A DNA stretch of 64,000 bases from Bacillota bacterium (GTDB lineage Bacteria; Bacillota; Bacilli; Paenibacillales; Paenibacillaceae). Shown one piece after another: positions 26,083 through 35,319 of this stretch (position 1 is its first letter; each line of letters begins with the position of its first letter). Below the pieces are notes generated by a model. That model was not told the origin of the DNA, did not search any database, and worked only from the letters and a program-made list of their open reading frames with translations. The DNA lies in assembly GCA_023391635.1 (NCBI GenBank), contig JAEWAQ010000052.1, forward strand, positions 212,125 through 276,124. The letters run 5' to 3'. The translations under genes and the position numbers were made by a program.

Positions 26083-26106
26083 GGCCGGAACGTTCCGATT
26101 CCGGCC
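26083..26106 (-). promoter_or_regulatory. Intercistronic hairpin between binding-protein and permease genes
   Basis: GGCCGGAA pairs with TTCCGGCC over an 8-base loop, lying between the stop of the binding-protein gene and the start of the LplB gene. There is no T-run. Such hairpins often protect the upstream message end so that more binding protein than permease is made; that role is inferred. Confidence 0.5.
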
Positions 26107-26124
26107 TGACGATCCTGGAGCATC

Positions 26125-27738
26125 TTACCTGGCCGGAACGCTTATTCCTTTGGAGGTCAGGAAGGCATCCACTTGCCGCTGAAGTTCCACTCTTACTTTC
26201 TCCGAACCCGCCTTGTGCAGCTTGTCGATAAATTCCTCATATTTCTTCTCGTGATCGTTCAGAGCGCCCAGCGAGAGCCCCTCGTACTCTTTGGCAATCG
26301 CATTCAGTTGGGCGAATTCCGACTGGACGCCGGACAGATCGGCTAAAAACCCGACCAGCGGCGAGACGATGGCGTTATCCTGAATGTCTTTGATATAATC
26401 GCCATAACCTTCCATCTCAACCGACGTTTCGTACGCGTTGAATTGATTGCCCGACACAAACTTGCTGAACGCGCCATTCTTCCTGCCATCACTTGGCATA
26501 TCTACCGGAATTTGCTCAATTCGATTCTCGCCAATTTTCTTGTAGTGAACGCCTTCGATGCCAAAGGTGATAATATTGTTCAGTTCTTTGCCTTTGGACG
26601 AATTCATCAGATCGATCAGCATCATGGCCCGCTCCGGATGTTCCGCCGTCCGCGGGATCGCCGTCGCCGAGGACGCCGAGCCCGGAAGCACGCGCCAGTC
26701 CTTCTCGACCGGAATGACTTCGATCGGGAACCCGTAACGATTCGACTCCGTCGCGCTCTGGTCTTTGTAGCTCGTATGGAACCACAGCGTGTAACCGTCC
26801 GGCTGCCCTTCGTCCTGCCGGCGATTCTGGTTGCTCAAGATGTCGGAGCGGATAAACCCTTTCTTGAACCAGTCCGCCATTACGTCGTAGTACAGCTTGA
26901 CAGCCGGCGATTCGAATCGCAATTGAACGGTATAGGTGCTGTCATTCTCGCGGATGGAGAACGGCCCGGTATGCCCGCCCGCCACCGACGTGCCGTTGTT
27001 CAGACGCGAGAACAGCGTATCCGACAGGCCGAGCTTCAGTTCGCCCGCATCCTTCAGCTTCTGCATATATTCTTCCAGAATATCGTAATCGGCTTGCGTC
27101 CATTCGCGTCCTTCCCTGGAGAAGAACTGCTTCTCCGCCTTCTCGTAATCCCAATACTTGTCCGCCAGCGCCTTGGGCGTCCTCAAGCCGGCGCGCAAAT
27201 CGAACATGTCCTTGTAGCTTGGAATCGCATACAGCACGCCGTCCACCCGGGTGAAATCGAATACCCATGCCGGCACATCGTCGCGGATGTCCGCTCCGTA
27301 CTGCTCGTACAGATCGTCAATCGGCAAAAAGGCGCCCTTGCCGACCTGATCGGCGAAGTCGTGCACAAATCCGGTCCAGGCCAGGTCGAACTTCTCGCCC
27401 GAGGCGGCGGCAAGCTCCCATCTTTCCGCGTACTCCGCCTGCGTAACGACTTCAAACTCCACCTTCGTGTTCGGCAGGTAATTCTGCAGGCGCTCATTGA
27501 AGTGCTTGAATACGTCGTCCGTCTCTTCCTTTTTGTCGCCCAGAATGAACCATTTCAGCGTCACAGGCTCCAGTTCCTTGCCCGTATCGGCGGGTGCGGA
27601 GCTGCCGGAAGCAGGCGGGCTGCTGTTCTGCTGCCCCGCTCCCTCATTGTTTTTGGAGTTCGTGCAGCCCGCGGCCAGCAAGGCGATCGCCAGACAGCAT
27701 GCAAACACGCACATCATCGTTTTGTTCAAGCGCTTCAT
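26125..27738 (-). CDS. Extracellular solute-binding lipoprotein (family 1, LplA type)
   Basis: Start ATG 27738 follows AAGGGGG and yields a lipoprotein signal with lipobox LAAGC, so the mature protein is lipid-anchored outside the membrane. Length 537 residues, as usual for LplA-type oligosaccharide-binding proteins. A Ser/Pro/Gly-rich spacer follows the cysteine, then the binding domain (from VTLKWFILGDKKEETDD). It is the receptor for the LplB/LplC permeases encoded next, and the YesM-type kinase gene lies immediately upstream. Confidence 0.92.
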   Translation of the reverse strand: MKRLNKTMMCVFACCLAIALLAAGCTNSKNNEGAGQQNSSPPASGSSAPADTGKELEPVTLKWFILGDKKEETDDVFKHFNERLQNYLPNTKVEFEVVTQAEYAERWELAAASGEKFDLAWTGFVHDFADQVGKGAFLPIDDLYEQYGADIRDDVPAWVFDFTRVDGVLYAIPSYKDMFDLRAGLRTPKALADKYWDYEKAEKQFFSREGREWTQADYDILEEYMQKLKDAGELKLGLSDTLFSRLNNGTSVAGGHTGPFSIRENDSTYTVQLRFESPAVKLYYDVMADWFKKGFIRSDILSNQNRRQDEGQPDGYTLWFHTSYKDQSATESNRYGFPIEVIPVEKDWRVLPGSASSATAIPRTAEHPERAMMLIDLMNSSKGKELNNIITFGIEGVHYKKIGENRIEQIPVDMPSDGRKNGAFSKFVSGNQFNAYETSVEMEGYGDYIKDIQDNAIVSPLVGFLADLSGVQSEFAQLNAIAKEYEGLSLGALNDHEKKYEEFIDKLHKAGSEKVRVELQRQVDAFLTSKGISVPAR

Positions 27739-27900
27739 GCGAGGGTCCCCCTTCGTTTGGTCGGCCGTTGCCTGCGTTGTATCCATGCGGCCTCGACGTA
27801 CTTCTAACCTAAAACAAGGCGGCTTCTTCTATCTACTCCAAATATTTAGGGTTCATAAACTGCACCTTCTCCCGACTCTCTTCTTGTCCGGTATCTTAAT

Positions 27901-29667
27901 TTAAGGCGGCCCGTCAATGGCCGGGAGCCATAGCGTGACCGTTGTGCCGCCGCCCTCCTCGCTTCTGATCGTCATGCCATAGTGACTGCCGAAAATAAGC
28001 TTGATTCGCTGACTGACATTCGGCAGTCCGATATGCTTGCCAGTCAAATCGCTCTCTTCCTCCAGCATCCGGTTCAACTGCTTCAACCGATGCGGCGGCA
28101 GCCCGTTGCCGTCATCCTGGACTTCAATGATCAGGCTTGCGCCGATGCGCTTGCCCCGCACCCACACATTGCCTTTCCGCCGCGTCGGCTTGATGCCATG
28201 ATAGATCGCATTTTCGATCAACGGCTGCAAGCTGAGCTGAACGATCTGACAATCCAGCAGCTCCTCCGGGAATTCCCAATGGACGCTGACAAGATCGTCG
28301 TATCGGTAGCGGATAATATCGACATATTTCCTGCCATGTTCGATTTCCTTGGCAACCGGAATCAGATGGCTGTCGGCCGCGGCGCTCAGACGCATCAATT
28401 CCGACAATGACGAGATCATCACCGAAGCATCATTGTCGCGTCCGGTCAACCGGATCGCCGTCCACTTGATCGCGTCGAGCGTATTGTATAGAAAATGCGG
28501 GTTGATCTGCGATTGGAGCGCCAGGGAACGCGCTTTGTTAAGCAGTTCCATGCGCCGCTCCAGCTCCAGTTCCAGTTCCTGGCTCGTCGTTATATGCTTC
28601 TGGATATGGCTGACGATGAATTTCAGCTCGGGACTGTTGTCATGATTCGGCTGATGGGGATGATCGAGCACCGACATGATTTTTTTGACAGGAGCGAACG
28701 TACGAACCGATATCAGGTACGACACCAGCACGATGACGGCCAGACCGATCAGGCTGAACGTCAACATAAACGTGCGCATGCCCAGCATTTTCTCCTGATA
28801 GTGATGCATGGGCAGAACCGAAACATAGGTCCAATCGAATACTTTCGAAGCCGTAATCGAAATCATGTACTCCTGCCCGCCGACGATCGCCGCCTTACTG
28901 CTCTCGGTAAGCGACAATGGCGCCAGAACGTCGACATCCCGGTACGATGACTGAAACTGCCTACGTTCGCCGCTGAGCAGCACGACGCCTGTCCGGTCGA
29001 CTATGTAAATTTGTTCATCTGTCGCACTGCGTTGAGCGCCGATGAGCTTGGCCAATTCTTCCATATGTATGTTGACGATGACCGCCCCGACCCGGTCCGG
29101 CAAATAAAGATACATGGGCCGCACGAGCGAAATGTAATACGGATAACTGCCTTCCTTCTTTCGCGCCATCGTCCATGGGCTGTTGTCGGTCTTGCTCGCG
29201 TACTCGGAATACCAGTTGTTGTCCTTGAAGTCGTCCATGGGCATTCCCGAGCCGTTCGCGACGATGTAATCGTTTCTTTCGGAATAAATGTAAATGGAGT
29301 CGATGTACCGATACACGCTGGTCACCATCGAGATGGACTTGTAAATATCCCGGTAATAAACGCTCAGCGTTTGCTCCGGATTGGCGGAAAATACAAAAAG
29401 CTCTACCTCTGATTGCAGGGAAAGCTTGGTGGCCAGCAAATCCGTCTGCTTGACGACGGTGTCCACCATATCCCTGATCCGGTAAAGCGAATTTTGGCTA
29501 AGGTCGCTGATTTCATTCTTCACGATACCGTTCATCTGCTGATAGACCGCGAACGTAATGCCGGCAAACGGCAGCAAGGTCAGAGCGAACACGATCAGCA
29601 AATTTTTGAAAAACAAACTCTGGAAACGATAATTGCGAAAAAATCTCAACCACCCGGGTTTGTTCAT
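27901..29667 (-). CDS. Sensor histidine kinase, YesM type
   Basis: The 588-residue protein has two membrane segments (about 20-40 and 298-320) flanking a large extracellular sensor region of the dCache kind. After a HAMP-like linker comes the His_kinase domain with the phosphorylated His in QSQINPHFLYNTLD, and an ATP-binding domain with N-box ENAIYHGIKP and G-box DDGNGLPP. It overlaps the response regulator gene by 4 bp (ATGA). It probably senses a sugar outside the cell and switches on the adjoining polysaccharide locus. Confidence 0.93.
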   Translation of the reverse strand: MNKPGWLRFFRNYRFQSLFFKNLLIVFALTLLPFAGITFAVYQQMNGIVKNEISDLSQNSLYRIRDMVDTVVKQTDLLATKLSLQSEVELFVFSANPEQTLSVYYRDIYKSISMVTSVYRYIDSIYIYSERNDYIVANGSGMPMDDFKDNNWYSEYASKTDNSPWTMARKKEGSYPYYISLVRPMYLYLPDRVGAVIVNIHMEELAKLIGAQRSATDEQIYIVDRTGVVLLSGERRQFQSSYRDVDVLAPLSLTESSKAAIVGGQEYMISITASKVFDWTYVSVLPMHHYQEKMLGMRTFMLTFSLIGLAVIVLVSYLISVRTFAPVKKIMSVLDHPHQPNHDNSPELKFIVSHIQKHITTSQELELELERRMELLNKARSLALQSQINPHFLYNTLDAIKWTAIRLTGRDNDASVMISSLSELMRLSAAADSHLIPVAKEIEHGRKYVDIIRYRYDDLVSVHWEFPEELLDCQIVQLSLQPLIENAIYHGIKPTRRKGNVWVRGKRIGASLIIEVQDDGNGLPPHRLKQLNRMLEEESDLTGKHIGLPNVSQRIKLIFGSHYGMTIRSEEGGGTTVTLWLPAIDGPP

Positions 29668-31241
29668 TTCACGCCCTTCTCCCCGTTTGCGCTCTCCGCG
29701 TATGCCATCGGCGTGCAGCCGACCGTCTGCTTGAACACCCGGTAAAAATATTTGCTGTTCGGGTATCCGACCATGCTTCCGACCTCGTACATTTTGTACC
29801 GGCCGATGCGAATGAGTTCTTTCGCTTTATCGATGCGCACCCGGGTCAAATATTCGGAAAAATTGATGCCGGCGTGCTGCTTGAACAGCTTGCTGAAATA
29901 AACCGGGTGCAGGAATACGTGATCCGCCACTTGATCCAGGGACAGATCCTCCCAATAACGCTCTTGAATCAATTGCTTCGCCTGGTCGATCAATAATTTG
30001 GACGATTCTCCTTTCGCGGTCGAGATCGTTTCCATCACTTCCGTCACCGTATGCCTACTCAAGCTCCATATTTCGTCAAGCCCGCCGGAAGCCATATCAT
30101 AATTCAGCACTTTGCCGGTCAATAGCTCCATATCGTCTCTGCCCCGTCCGAGCGTATGCTGAATGATCGCGAACAGATCGCGGATCAGCCGATGCGTGAA
30201 GTCTGCCGGCGCCTCGCGGAACTCTTCCAGAAAACGATCCATCAGGCTGCTAACTTCTGCCGTATTGCCTTCCACCACATTCGATATGAACAGCTTGTAC
30301 TTCGTTACCAACCTTGCATACTCATTTCCCTCCAGCCGCACCTTGCCGCCGGGCTCCGGAAGCGTAAGCCGCACCTTGTCGCTATGACCCGCCAATTCCG
30401 CCAGAGTGCCGAATTCCTGCTCAATGGAAGCCTCGATGCCGAACGTATAAATCGCCCTCGCGGACTCGATCAGTTGTTCGAGCTGTTTCTCCGCGAGCCG
30501 TCTGCCGGATTGTGCGCCCAGCCTGCGATCCCACACGCCGATCGCCTTGAATCCCAACTCCGAGTTCGATACGGGGTAGAAGCTGATTTCACCGTCGTCC
30601 TGCTGTTTGAGCAGGCGGCTCATGCCAGCGATCCAACGGTCCCGCTCGTCGGCTTTATTCAAATTCGCGCCATCCCGGGGCTCCATGCGGATATCCGCCA
30701 CACAGCAACCGTCGTCTTCGGCGAACGGCAGACCGATCGATTCGATCCTTCTGGCCAACTCCCCAGGGCCGCGCAGTGCTCCCATCAGCAAATCCGTGAA
30801 AAATTGATCGCGGAGCAGCGGCAGCCACTCTTGCGAACGCCTCCGCTCGGCCAAGTCGCGATCGTCGATCGTCAATTCATGTTTCACCTCTTTGAATACG
30901 CTTTCAATTTCATCTATATTTGTTGGTTTTAGTAAATATCGGCTTACATTATATTGCATAGCAAGCCGGGCGTAGTCGAATTCCTTGTACCCGCTTATGA
31001 TAATGACTTTGACATGCGGCTTGTGTTCATGCACCCACTTCGCCAGTTCCAGCCCATCGACCTCGGTCATGCGCACATCCGTCAACACGACATGAACGTC
31101 ATGGTGACTTAAATATTCAATGGCCTCGCGTCCGTCTTCAAAGTCCGCTTCCATGGAGAAACCTAGCTCATCCCAAGGAATCAAGTCGACCAACCCTCTT
31201 CGGATGACCTTCTCGTCGTCTGCAATAATCATTTTATACAC
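29664..31241 (-). CDS. Response regulator with AraC-type DNA-binding domain, YesN type
   Basis: The 525-residue protein has a receiver domain (about 1-120; phosphorylated Asp in VVLTDVRM, acidic DD near the start), a long middle region and a C-terminal AraC helix-turn-helix pair (LSLDQVADHVFLHPVYFSKLF; the second ends near YFYRVFKQTVGCTP). The start is GTG 31241 with GGAGGTGG upstream. Coupled to the YesM-type kinase by a 4-bp overlap, it most likely activates the importer and glycosidase genes that follow. Confidence 0.93.
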   Translation of the reverse strand: MYKMIIADDEKVIRRGLVDLIPWDELGFSMEADFEDGREAIEYLSHHDVHVVLTDVRMTEVDGLELAKWVHEHKPHVKVIIISGYKEFDYARLAMQYNVSRYLLKPTNIDEIESVFKEVKHELTIDDRDLAERRRSQEWLPLLRDQFFTDLLMGALRGPGELARRIESIGLPFAEDDGCCVADIRMEPRDGANLNKADERDRWIAGMSRLLKQQDDGEISFYPVSNSELGFKAIGVWDRRLGAQSGRRLAEKQLEQLIESARAIYTFGIEASIEQEFGTLAELAGHSDKVRLTLPEPGGKVRLEGNEYARLVTKYKLFISNVVEGNTAEVSSLMDRFLEEFREAPADFTHRLIRDLFAIIQHTLGRGRDDMELLTGKVLNYDMASGGLDEIWSLSRHTVTEVMETISTAKGESSKLLIDQAKQLIQERYWEDLSLDQVADHVFLHPVYFSKLFKQHAGINFSEYLTRVRIDKAKELIRIGRYKMYEVGSMVGYPNSKYFYRVFKQTVGCTPMAYAESANGEKGVK

Positions 31242-31478
31242 GCGTTGTCCACCTCCGGCACATTCAGGGTTGTTGTCAGTGGCAATGTGTATTAAAGTTT
31301 ATCGGAGTATTCGGCTGCCTGCAAGGATACGATTTTAAGGCGTTAAGGTATCTTTTATTAAGGCTGAGTTCCAGATAAGTGTTGCTCGGGAACACGGCCG
31401 ATCCGGAAGTAGACGTCTCGTCGTGCGGCGTATCGTTTCTGGCGTATAATCGATATGTTTCCTTGAGCAAACTTTTTG

Positions 31479-31507
31479 TTGCAAGGTAAATTGTTTTGGT
31501 GTAGGAT
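31479..31507 (+). promoter_or_regulatory. Candidate promoter of the metal importer operon
   Basis: TTGCAA (31479-31484) and TAGGAT (31502-31507) are 17 bp apart, about 110 bp before the first gene. The -10 box overlaps the palindrome at 31505. The remainder of the 378-bp gap 31242-31619 is AT-rich and shows no supportable gene. Confidence 0.4.
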
Positions 31508-31516
31508 AATATTATC
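31505..31516. promoter_or_regulatory. Palindrome overlapping the -10 box (possible metal-repressor site)
   Basis: GATAATATTATC is a perfect 12-bp palindrome. It resembles the half-sites used by Fur/Zur/PerR-type repressors (GATAAT/ATTATC) but lacks their full spacing. Its position on the -10 box of a metal uptake operon fits repression by a metal sensor. Confidence 0.4.
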
Positions 31517-31544
31517 TTCAAGAGGGGATCGTTTTTTTTAACCA

Positions 31545-31568
31545 AATTGTTTCCCTAGGACAACACTT
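31545..31568. promoter_or_regulatory. Second dyad before the metal importer (possible MntR-type site)
   Basis: An imperfect dyad centred on CCTAGG, with arms AATTGTTTC and ACAACACTT, lies about 50 bp before the start codon, in the untranslated leader if the promoter above is right. DtxR/MntR-type operators have this general form, but the match is not diagnostic. Confidence 0.35.
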
Positions 31569-31619
31569 TGTCAATAGAGAAAATAAAATGGATGGTAATG
31601 GAAAGGAGATTGTCTACTG

Positions 31620-32594
31620 ATGATTGCCTCGTCAAAGATCAAGTTCAAGGAACGGTTCGTTTTCAAGCGGCTGCTTCCAACAATGCTGCTGATTGCGATT
31701 GTCGCCGTGCTCACCGCATGCGGCAACGGCAGCGAGTCTTCAGATGCATCTGGCAAATTGAAAATTACGGCCACCGTCGGCATGATTACCGATGTGGTGA
31801 AGCAAGTAGGCGGAGAACACGTGGAAGTAACCGGCCTGATGAAGGCCGGCGTGGATCCCCATCTATATAAAGCGTCGCAAGGCGATATCAAGAAGCTGGA
31901 TCACGCGGACATTATTTTTTATAACGGGCTTCACCTTGAAGGAAAGATGGTCGAAATACTCGAGAAGATGTCGCATAAGAAAACGACTGTGGCTGTATCC
32001 GACAACATCGATCCTGCGACGCTTAGAACGGGAGCCGAGATCGGCTTGGACAGCGAATACGATCCGCATATCTGGTTCAACGTGAAACATTGGATGAAGG
32101 CGACGGAAACGATCCGGGATACGCTCGTCAAGCAGGATCCCGAGCATGCCGCCGATTACGAGAACAATGCAACTGAATATCTGTCTCAGCTGGAGCAGCT
32201 CGATCAGGAAGTGGCGGAGAAAATCCAATCGATTCCGGAAGGCAGCCGCGTATTGGTGACGGCACACGACGCATTCGGCTACTTCGGAGACGCCTACGGC
32301 ATGAAGGTGATGGGCCTGCAAGGTATGAGCACCGCTTCCGAAGCCGGAACGAAGGACGTGACGGATCTGCGCGAGTTTTTGGTTAATAACCATATTAAGG
32401 CGGTCTTCATCGAATCCAGTATTCCCCGCAAGGCCATCGACGCCGTCATCGAGGGCGCCAAGGAAAAGGGCCATCAAGTGCAAGTCGGCGGCGAATTATT
32501 CTCCGATGCCATGGGGGAGGAAGGAACGCCTGAGGGCACGTATATCGGCATGGTCCGCCATAATGTCGAGACCATTGTCCATGCATTGAAATAA
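31620..32594 (+). CDS. Metal ABC transporter binding lipoprotein (manganese/zinc, cluster A-1)
   Basis: The 324-residue protein has a signal peptide with lipobox LTAC near residue 34, so it is a surface lipoprotein. Metal ligands of the TroA/PsaA family are seen: His in DPHLYKAS, His in DPHIWFN, Glu in FIESSIP and Asp in LFSDAMG. It lacks the long His-rich loop of zinc-specific ZnuA, which favours manganese. First gene of a four-gene importer operon. The start follows AAAGGAG with about 11 nt spacing. Confidence 0.92.
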   Translation: MIASSKIKFKERFVFKRLLPTMLLIAIVAVLTACGNGSESSDASGKLKITATVGMITDVVKQVGGEHVEVTGLMKAGVDPHLYKASQGDIKKLDHADIIFYNGLHLEGKMVEILEKMSHKKTTVAVSDNIDPATLRTGAEIGLDSEYDPHIWFNVKHWMKATETIRDTLVKQDPEHAADYENNATEYLSQLEQLDQEVAEKIQSIPEGSRVLVTAHDAFGYFGDAYGMKVMGLQGMSTASEAGTKDVTDLREFLVNNHIKAVFIESSIPRKAIDAVIEGAKEKGHQVQVGGELFSDAMGEEGTPEGTYIGMVRHNVETIVHALK

Positions 32595-32619
32595 TGTAAG
32601 CCTGGAAGGGATGAAAAAG

Positions 32620-33387
32620 ATGCATGCACATCCTCTGACCATTCATAACCTGTCCGTCGCCTACCAGAAAAAGCCGGTGCTGCGGGACGTGTCGTTCCGC
32701 GTGCCGGAAGGCAAGCTGATCGGCATCGTCGGTCCGAACGGCGCGGGCAAGTCCACCTTGATCAAAGCGGCATTGGGACTCATACCCCGCTTGTCCGGCG
32801 AAGTGACGATCTACGGCAAGCCTTATGCACAGCAACGCAAGCTGGTTGGCTATGTTCCCCAACGCGAATCCGTCGATTGGGATTTCCCGACGAATGCGCG
32901 CGATGTGGTGACCATGGGCCGATACGGACACCTGGGCTGGTTCAAACGCCCAGGCAGCGCCGAGAAGAAGATGGCGATGGAATGCCTGGAGAAAGTCGGG
33001 ATGGCGGAATACGCCGACAGGCAGATCAGCCAGCTGTCCGGCGGCCAGCAGCAGCGGATCTTCCTGGCCAGAGCGCTTGCGCAGGACGCCAGCCTGTACT
33101 TCATGGATGAGCCGTTCGTCGGCGTCGATGCCGCGACGGAGAAGGCTATCATTACCTTATTGAACGATCTCAAGAAACAAGGCAAAACCGTATTGGTCGT
33201 TCACCACGATCTGGCAACGGTTCAGGAATATTTCGACTGGGTGATGCTGCTCAATATGCGGCTCGTCGACTTCGGCCCCACGGATGTGACGTTTACGGCC
33301 GACAAGCTGCAGGAAACCTACGGCGGAAAATTGACGATGCTGGATCGTGGAAATCACGCATCGACTTTGATCGCGAATGGAGGTTGA
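32620..33387 (+). CDS. Metal ABC transporter ATPase
   Basis: Two in-frame ATGs exist, at 32611 and 32620. GGAAGGG lies 9 nt from the second, so I use 32620 (255 residues). Walker A GPNGAGKST, signature LSGGQQQRIFLARALA and Walker B LYFMDEPFVGVD identify the ATPase. The motif YVPQRESVDWDFP is typical of manganese/zinc importers of the MntB/TroB type. It lies 25 bp after the binding protein gene, and its stop falls between the ribosome site and the start of the first permease gene. Confidence 0.94.
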   Translation: MHAHPLTIHNLSVAYQKKPVLRDVSFRVPEGKLIGIVGPNGAGKSTLIKAALGLIPRLSGEVTIYGKPYAQQRKLVGYVPQRESVDWDFPTNARDVVTMGRYGHLGWFKRPGSAEKKMAMECLEKVGMAEYADRQISQLSGGQQQRIFLARALAQDASLYFMDEPFVGVDAATEKAIITLLNDLKKQGKTVLVVHHDLATVQEYFDWVMLLNMRLVDFGPTDVTFTADKLQETYGGKLTMLDRGNHASTLIANGG

Positions 33388-33392
33388 AGGCG

Positions 33393-34328
33393 ATGGCGGG
33401 TTGGTTTGACATCTTTCTGGATCCTAACGCACAGTGGATTTTATTCGGCTGCATGCTGCTCGGGTTAAGCAGCGGCGTCATCGGAAGCTTCGCCTACTTG
33501 CGTAAACAGTCCTTGATGGGAGACGCTCTGTCCCATGCGGCGTTGCCCGGCGTCTGTATCGCCTTCATGCTCAGCGGCTCCAAATCGATCGGCCTGTTCC
33601 TGATCGGAGCCGCCGCCGCAGGCATCGTCGCGACATTCGGCATCGGCTATATCACGCGCAACACCCGGATCAAGCAGGATGCCGCCCTGGCGATCATCCT
33701 GTCCTTGTTTTTCGGCATCGGCATCGTGCTGCTTACACAAATCCAGCACAGCGGCAACGGCAACCAGAGCGGTCTGGATAAGTTTCTCTTCGGTCAAGCT
33801 GCGGCGATGATCCATACCGACGTGATGATAATGGCGGTTATTTCCATCTTCCTGGTCGGTGTATGTACGCTCTTGTTTAAAGAATTCAAGCTGCTCAGCT
33901 TTGATCCGGGGTTTGCACGCGGCATCGGCTACCCGGTCGTATTTCTCGAACAATTCCTTATGTTGTTGATCGTTATCGCGGTCGTCGTCGGCATCCAAGC
34001 CGTCGGCGTCGTGCTGATGGCCGCCCTCCTGATCACACCGGCCGTATCCGCCAGATACTGGACGGAGAAGCTCGGAGTCATGGTCGTTCTCTCCGGATTG
34101 TTCGGCGCGCTGAGCGGGCTGATTGGCACCTTCGTCAGCGCGAACGGCAACAACTTGCCGACAGGACCGTTGACTGTCCTTTCCGCAACGGCGCTATTCG
34201 TCATTTCCGTATTCGCCGCGCCGCGCCGTGGAGTGTTGTCCAAACTGATGATGCGGGCTTCCGTCCGCAGCAAAGTGAAGCGGGAGCAGGCCAGTCTGCA
34301 AGTGGAACGAGGTGAACACGTCTTATGA
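33393..34328 (+). CDS. Metal ABC transporter permease (ABC-3 family), first
   Basis: Start ATG 33393 has GGAGG 9 nt upstream, this site lying inside the end of the ATPase gene. The 311-residue protein shows eight or nine hydrophobic segments and family motifs (RKQSLMGDALSHAALPGV; LLIVIAVVVGIQAVGVVL). It forms the membrane channel of the manganese/zinc importer together with the next gene, with which it overlaps by 4 bp. Confidence 0.93.
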   Translation: MAGWFDIFLDPNAQWILFGCMLLGLSSGVIGSFAYLRKQSLMGDALSHAALPGVCIAFMLSGSKSIGLFLIGAAAAGIVATFGIGYITRNTRIKQDAALAIILSLFFGIGIVLLTQIQHSGNGNQSGLDKFLFGQAAAMIHTDVMIMAVISIFLVGVCTLLFKEFKLLSFDPGFARGIGYPVVFLEQFLMLLIVIAVVVGIQAVGVVLMAALLITPAVSARYWTEKLGVMVVLSGLFGALSGLIGTFVSANGNNLPTGPLTVLSATALFVISVFAAPRRGVLSKLMMRASVRSKVKREQASLQVERGEHVL

Positions 34329-35230
34329 GCACCTTCTGGATTATTTTGACTGGTGCGCTGGTCGCCAGTACATGCAGTCTTGTCGGTTGTTTTCTCGTGC
34401 TGCGCAAGATGGCCATGATCGGGGATGCGATCAGTCACTCCGTCCTGCCGGGCATCGTCATCGCCTTTCTGATTAGCGGCTCCAGGGACTCCCTGTTCAT
34501 GCTGCTCGGCGCTGCCGTGATCGGACTGATTACGGTATTTCTCATTCAAATGTTCCATCAAAGTGGTGTCCAGTCGGATGCTTCGATCGGCGTCGTGTTT
34601 ACCGCGCTGTTTGCCGTCGGCGTTGTGCTGGTCAGCATGTATACGAAGCATATCGACCTCGATCTGGACTGTGTGCTGTATGGCGAAATTGCCTATGTGC
34701 CCTGGAATACGATTCATATCGGAGGCGTGGATATCGGCCCCAAAGCCATATGGGGCGTCGGACTGGCGTTGTTGCTGTCCATCGCGGTCATCGCCGCGTT
34801 CTTCAAGCAATTCAAGATCTGCGCATTCGATCCGGCGCTGGCCGCGGCGGTCGGGATCCCGGTCGCGCTGTTCCACTATTTGCTGATGGGCCTCGTATCG
34901 GTGAGCACTGTCGCTTCGTTCGAGAGCGTTGGAGCGATCCTCGTCGTGGGCATGCTGGTCATACCGCCCGCTACCGCCTATTTGCTGACGGAACGGCTAG
35001 GCCGCATGATCGTATACAGCGTGGCGATCGGATGCGCCAGCTCCATAGCCGGTTATTATCTCGCAAGCCTGCTGGATGCTTCGATCGCAGGCTGCATGAT
35101 CAGCGCGGCAGGCGCATTTTTCGTACTGGCGCTGCTGTTCTCGCCTTCCCACGGCGTCCTGTTCCGCAAATGGCGGCTGAAGCGGATGGTTCGAGTACAA
35201 AGACAAGAGACTGAAGCTGCTTCTGCTTAA
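34325..35230 (+). CDS. Metal ABC transporter permease (ABC-3 family), second
   Basis: A 301-residue paralogue of the preceding permease, starting with an ATGA overlap. It shares the family pattern (LRKMAMIGDAISHSVLPGI; SVSTVASFESVGAILVVGML). Two permease genes imply a heterodimeric channel, as in TroCD and MntCD-type importers. Last gene of the operon, followed by a strong terminator. Confidence 0.93.
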   Translation: MSTFWIILTGALVASTCSLVGCFLVLRKMAMIGDAISHSVLPGIVIAFLISGSRDSLFMLLGAAVIGLITVFLIQMFHQSGVQSDASIGVVFTALFAVGVVLVSMYTKHIDLDLDCVLYGEIAYVPWNTIHIGGVDIGPKAIWGVGLALLLSIAVIAAFFKQFKICAFDPALAAAVGIPVALFHYLLMGLVSVSTVASFESVGAILVVGMLVIPPATAYLLTERLGRMIVYSVAIGCASSIAGYYLASLLDASIAGCMISAAGAFFVLALLFSPSHGVLFRKWRLKRMVRVQRQETEAASA

Positions 35231-35264
35231 GGCGGAAAACCGCCCTGTCTTGCGGCAACGCTGC

Positions 35265-35306
35265 AAGGCCCCGAACTGATCCATAACGGATCGGTTCGGG
35301 GCCTTT
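35265..35306 (+). terminator. Intrinsic terminator of the metal importer operon
   Basis: AAGGCCCCGAAC with inner TGATCC pairs with GGATC and GGTTCGGGGCCTT, a long GC-rich stem with a small loop, ending in TTT. It lies 35 bp past the last permease gene and also separates this operon from the converging ParM-like gene. Confidence 0.85.
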
Positions 35307-35319
35307 AATGCTTGTGGAT

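Noticed and set aside
26443..27807. A 454-codon plus-strand frame antisense to the first LplA-type lipoprotein
   Set aside because: No ribosome site or domain, and the opposite strand is a complete binding protein.
31276..31545. An 89-codon minus-strand frame between the YesN-type gene and the metal importer
   Set aside because: AT-rich, no ribosome site, overlaps the importer promoter, and composition unlike coding sequence here.
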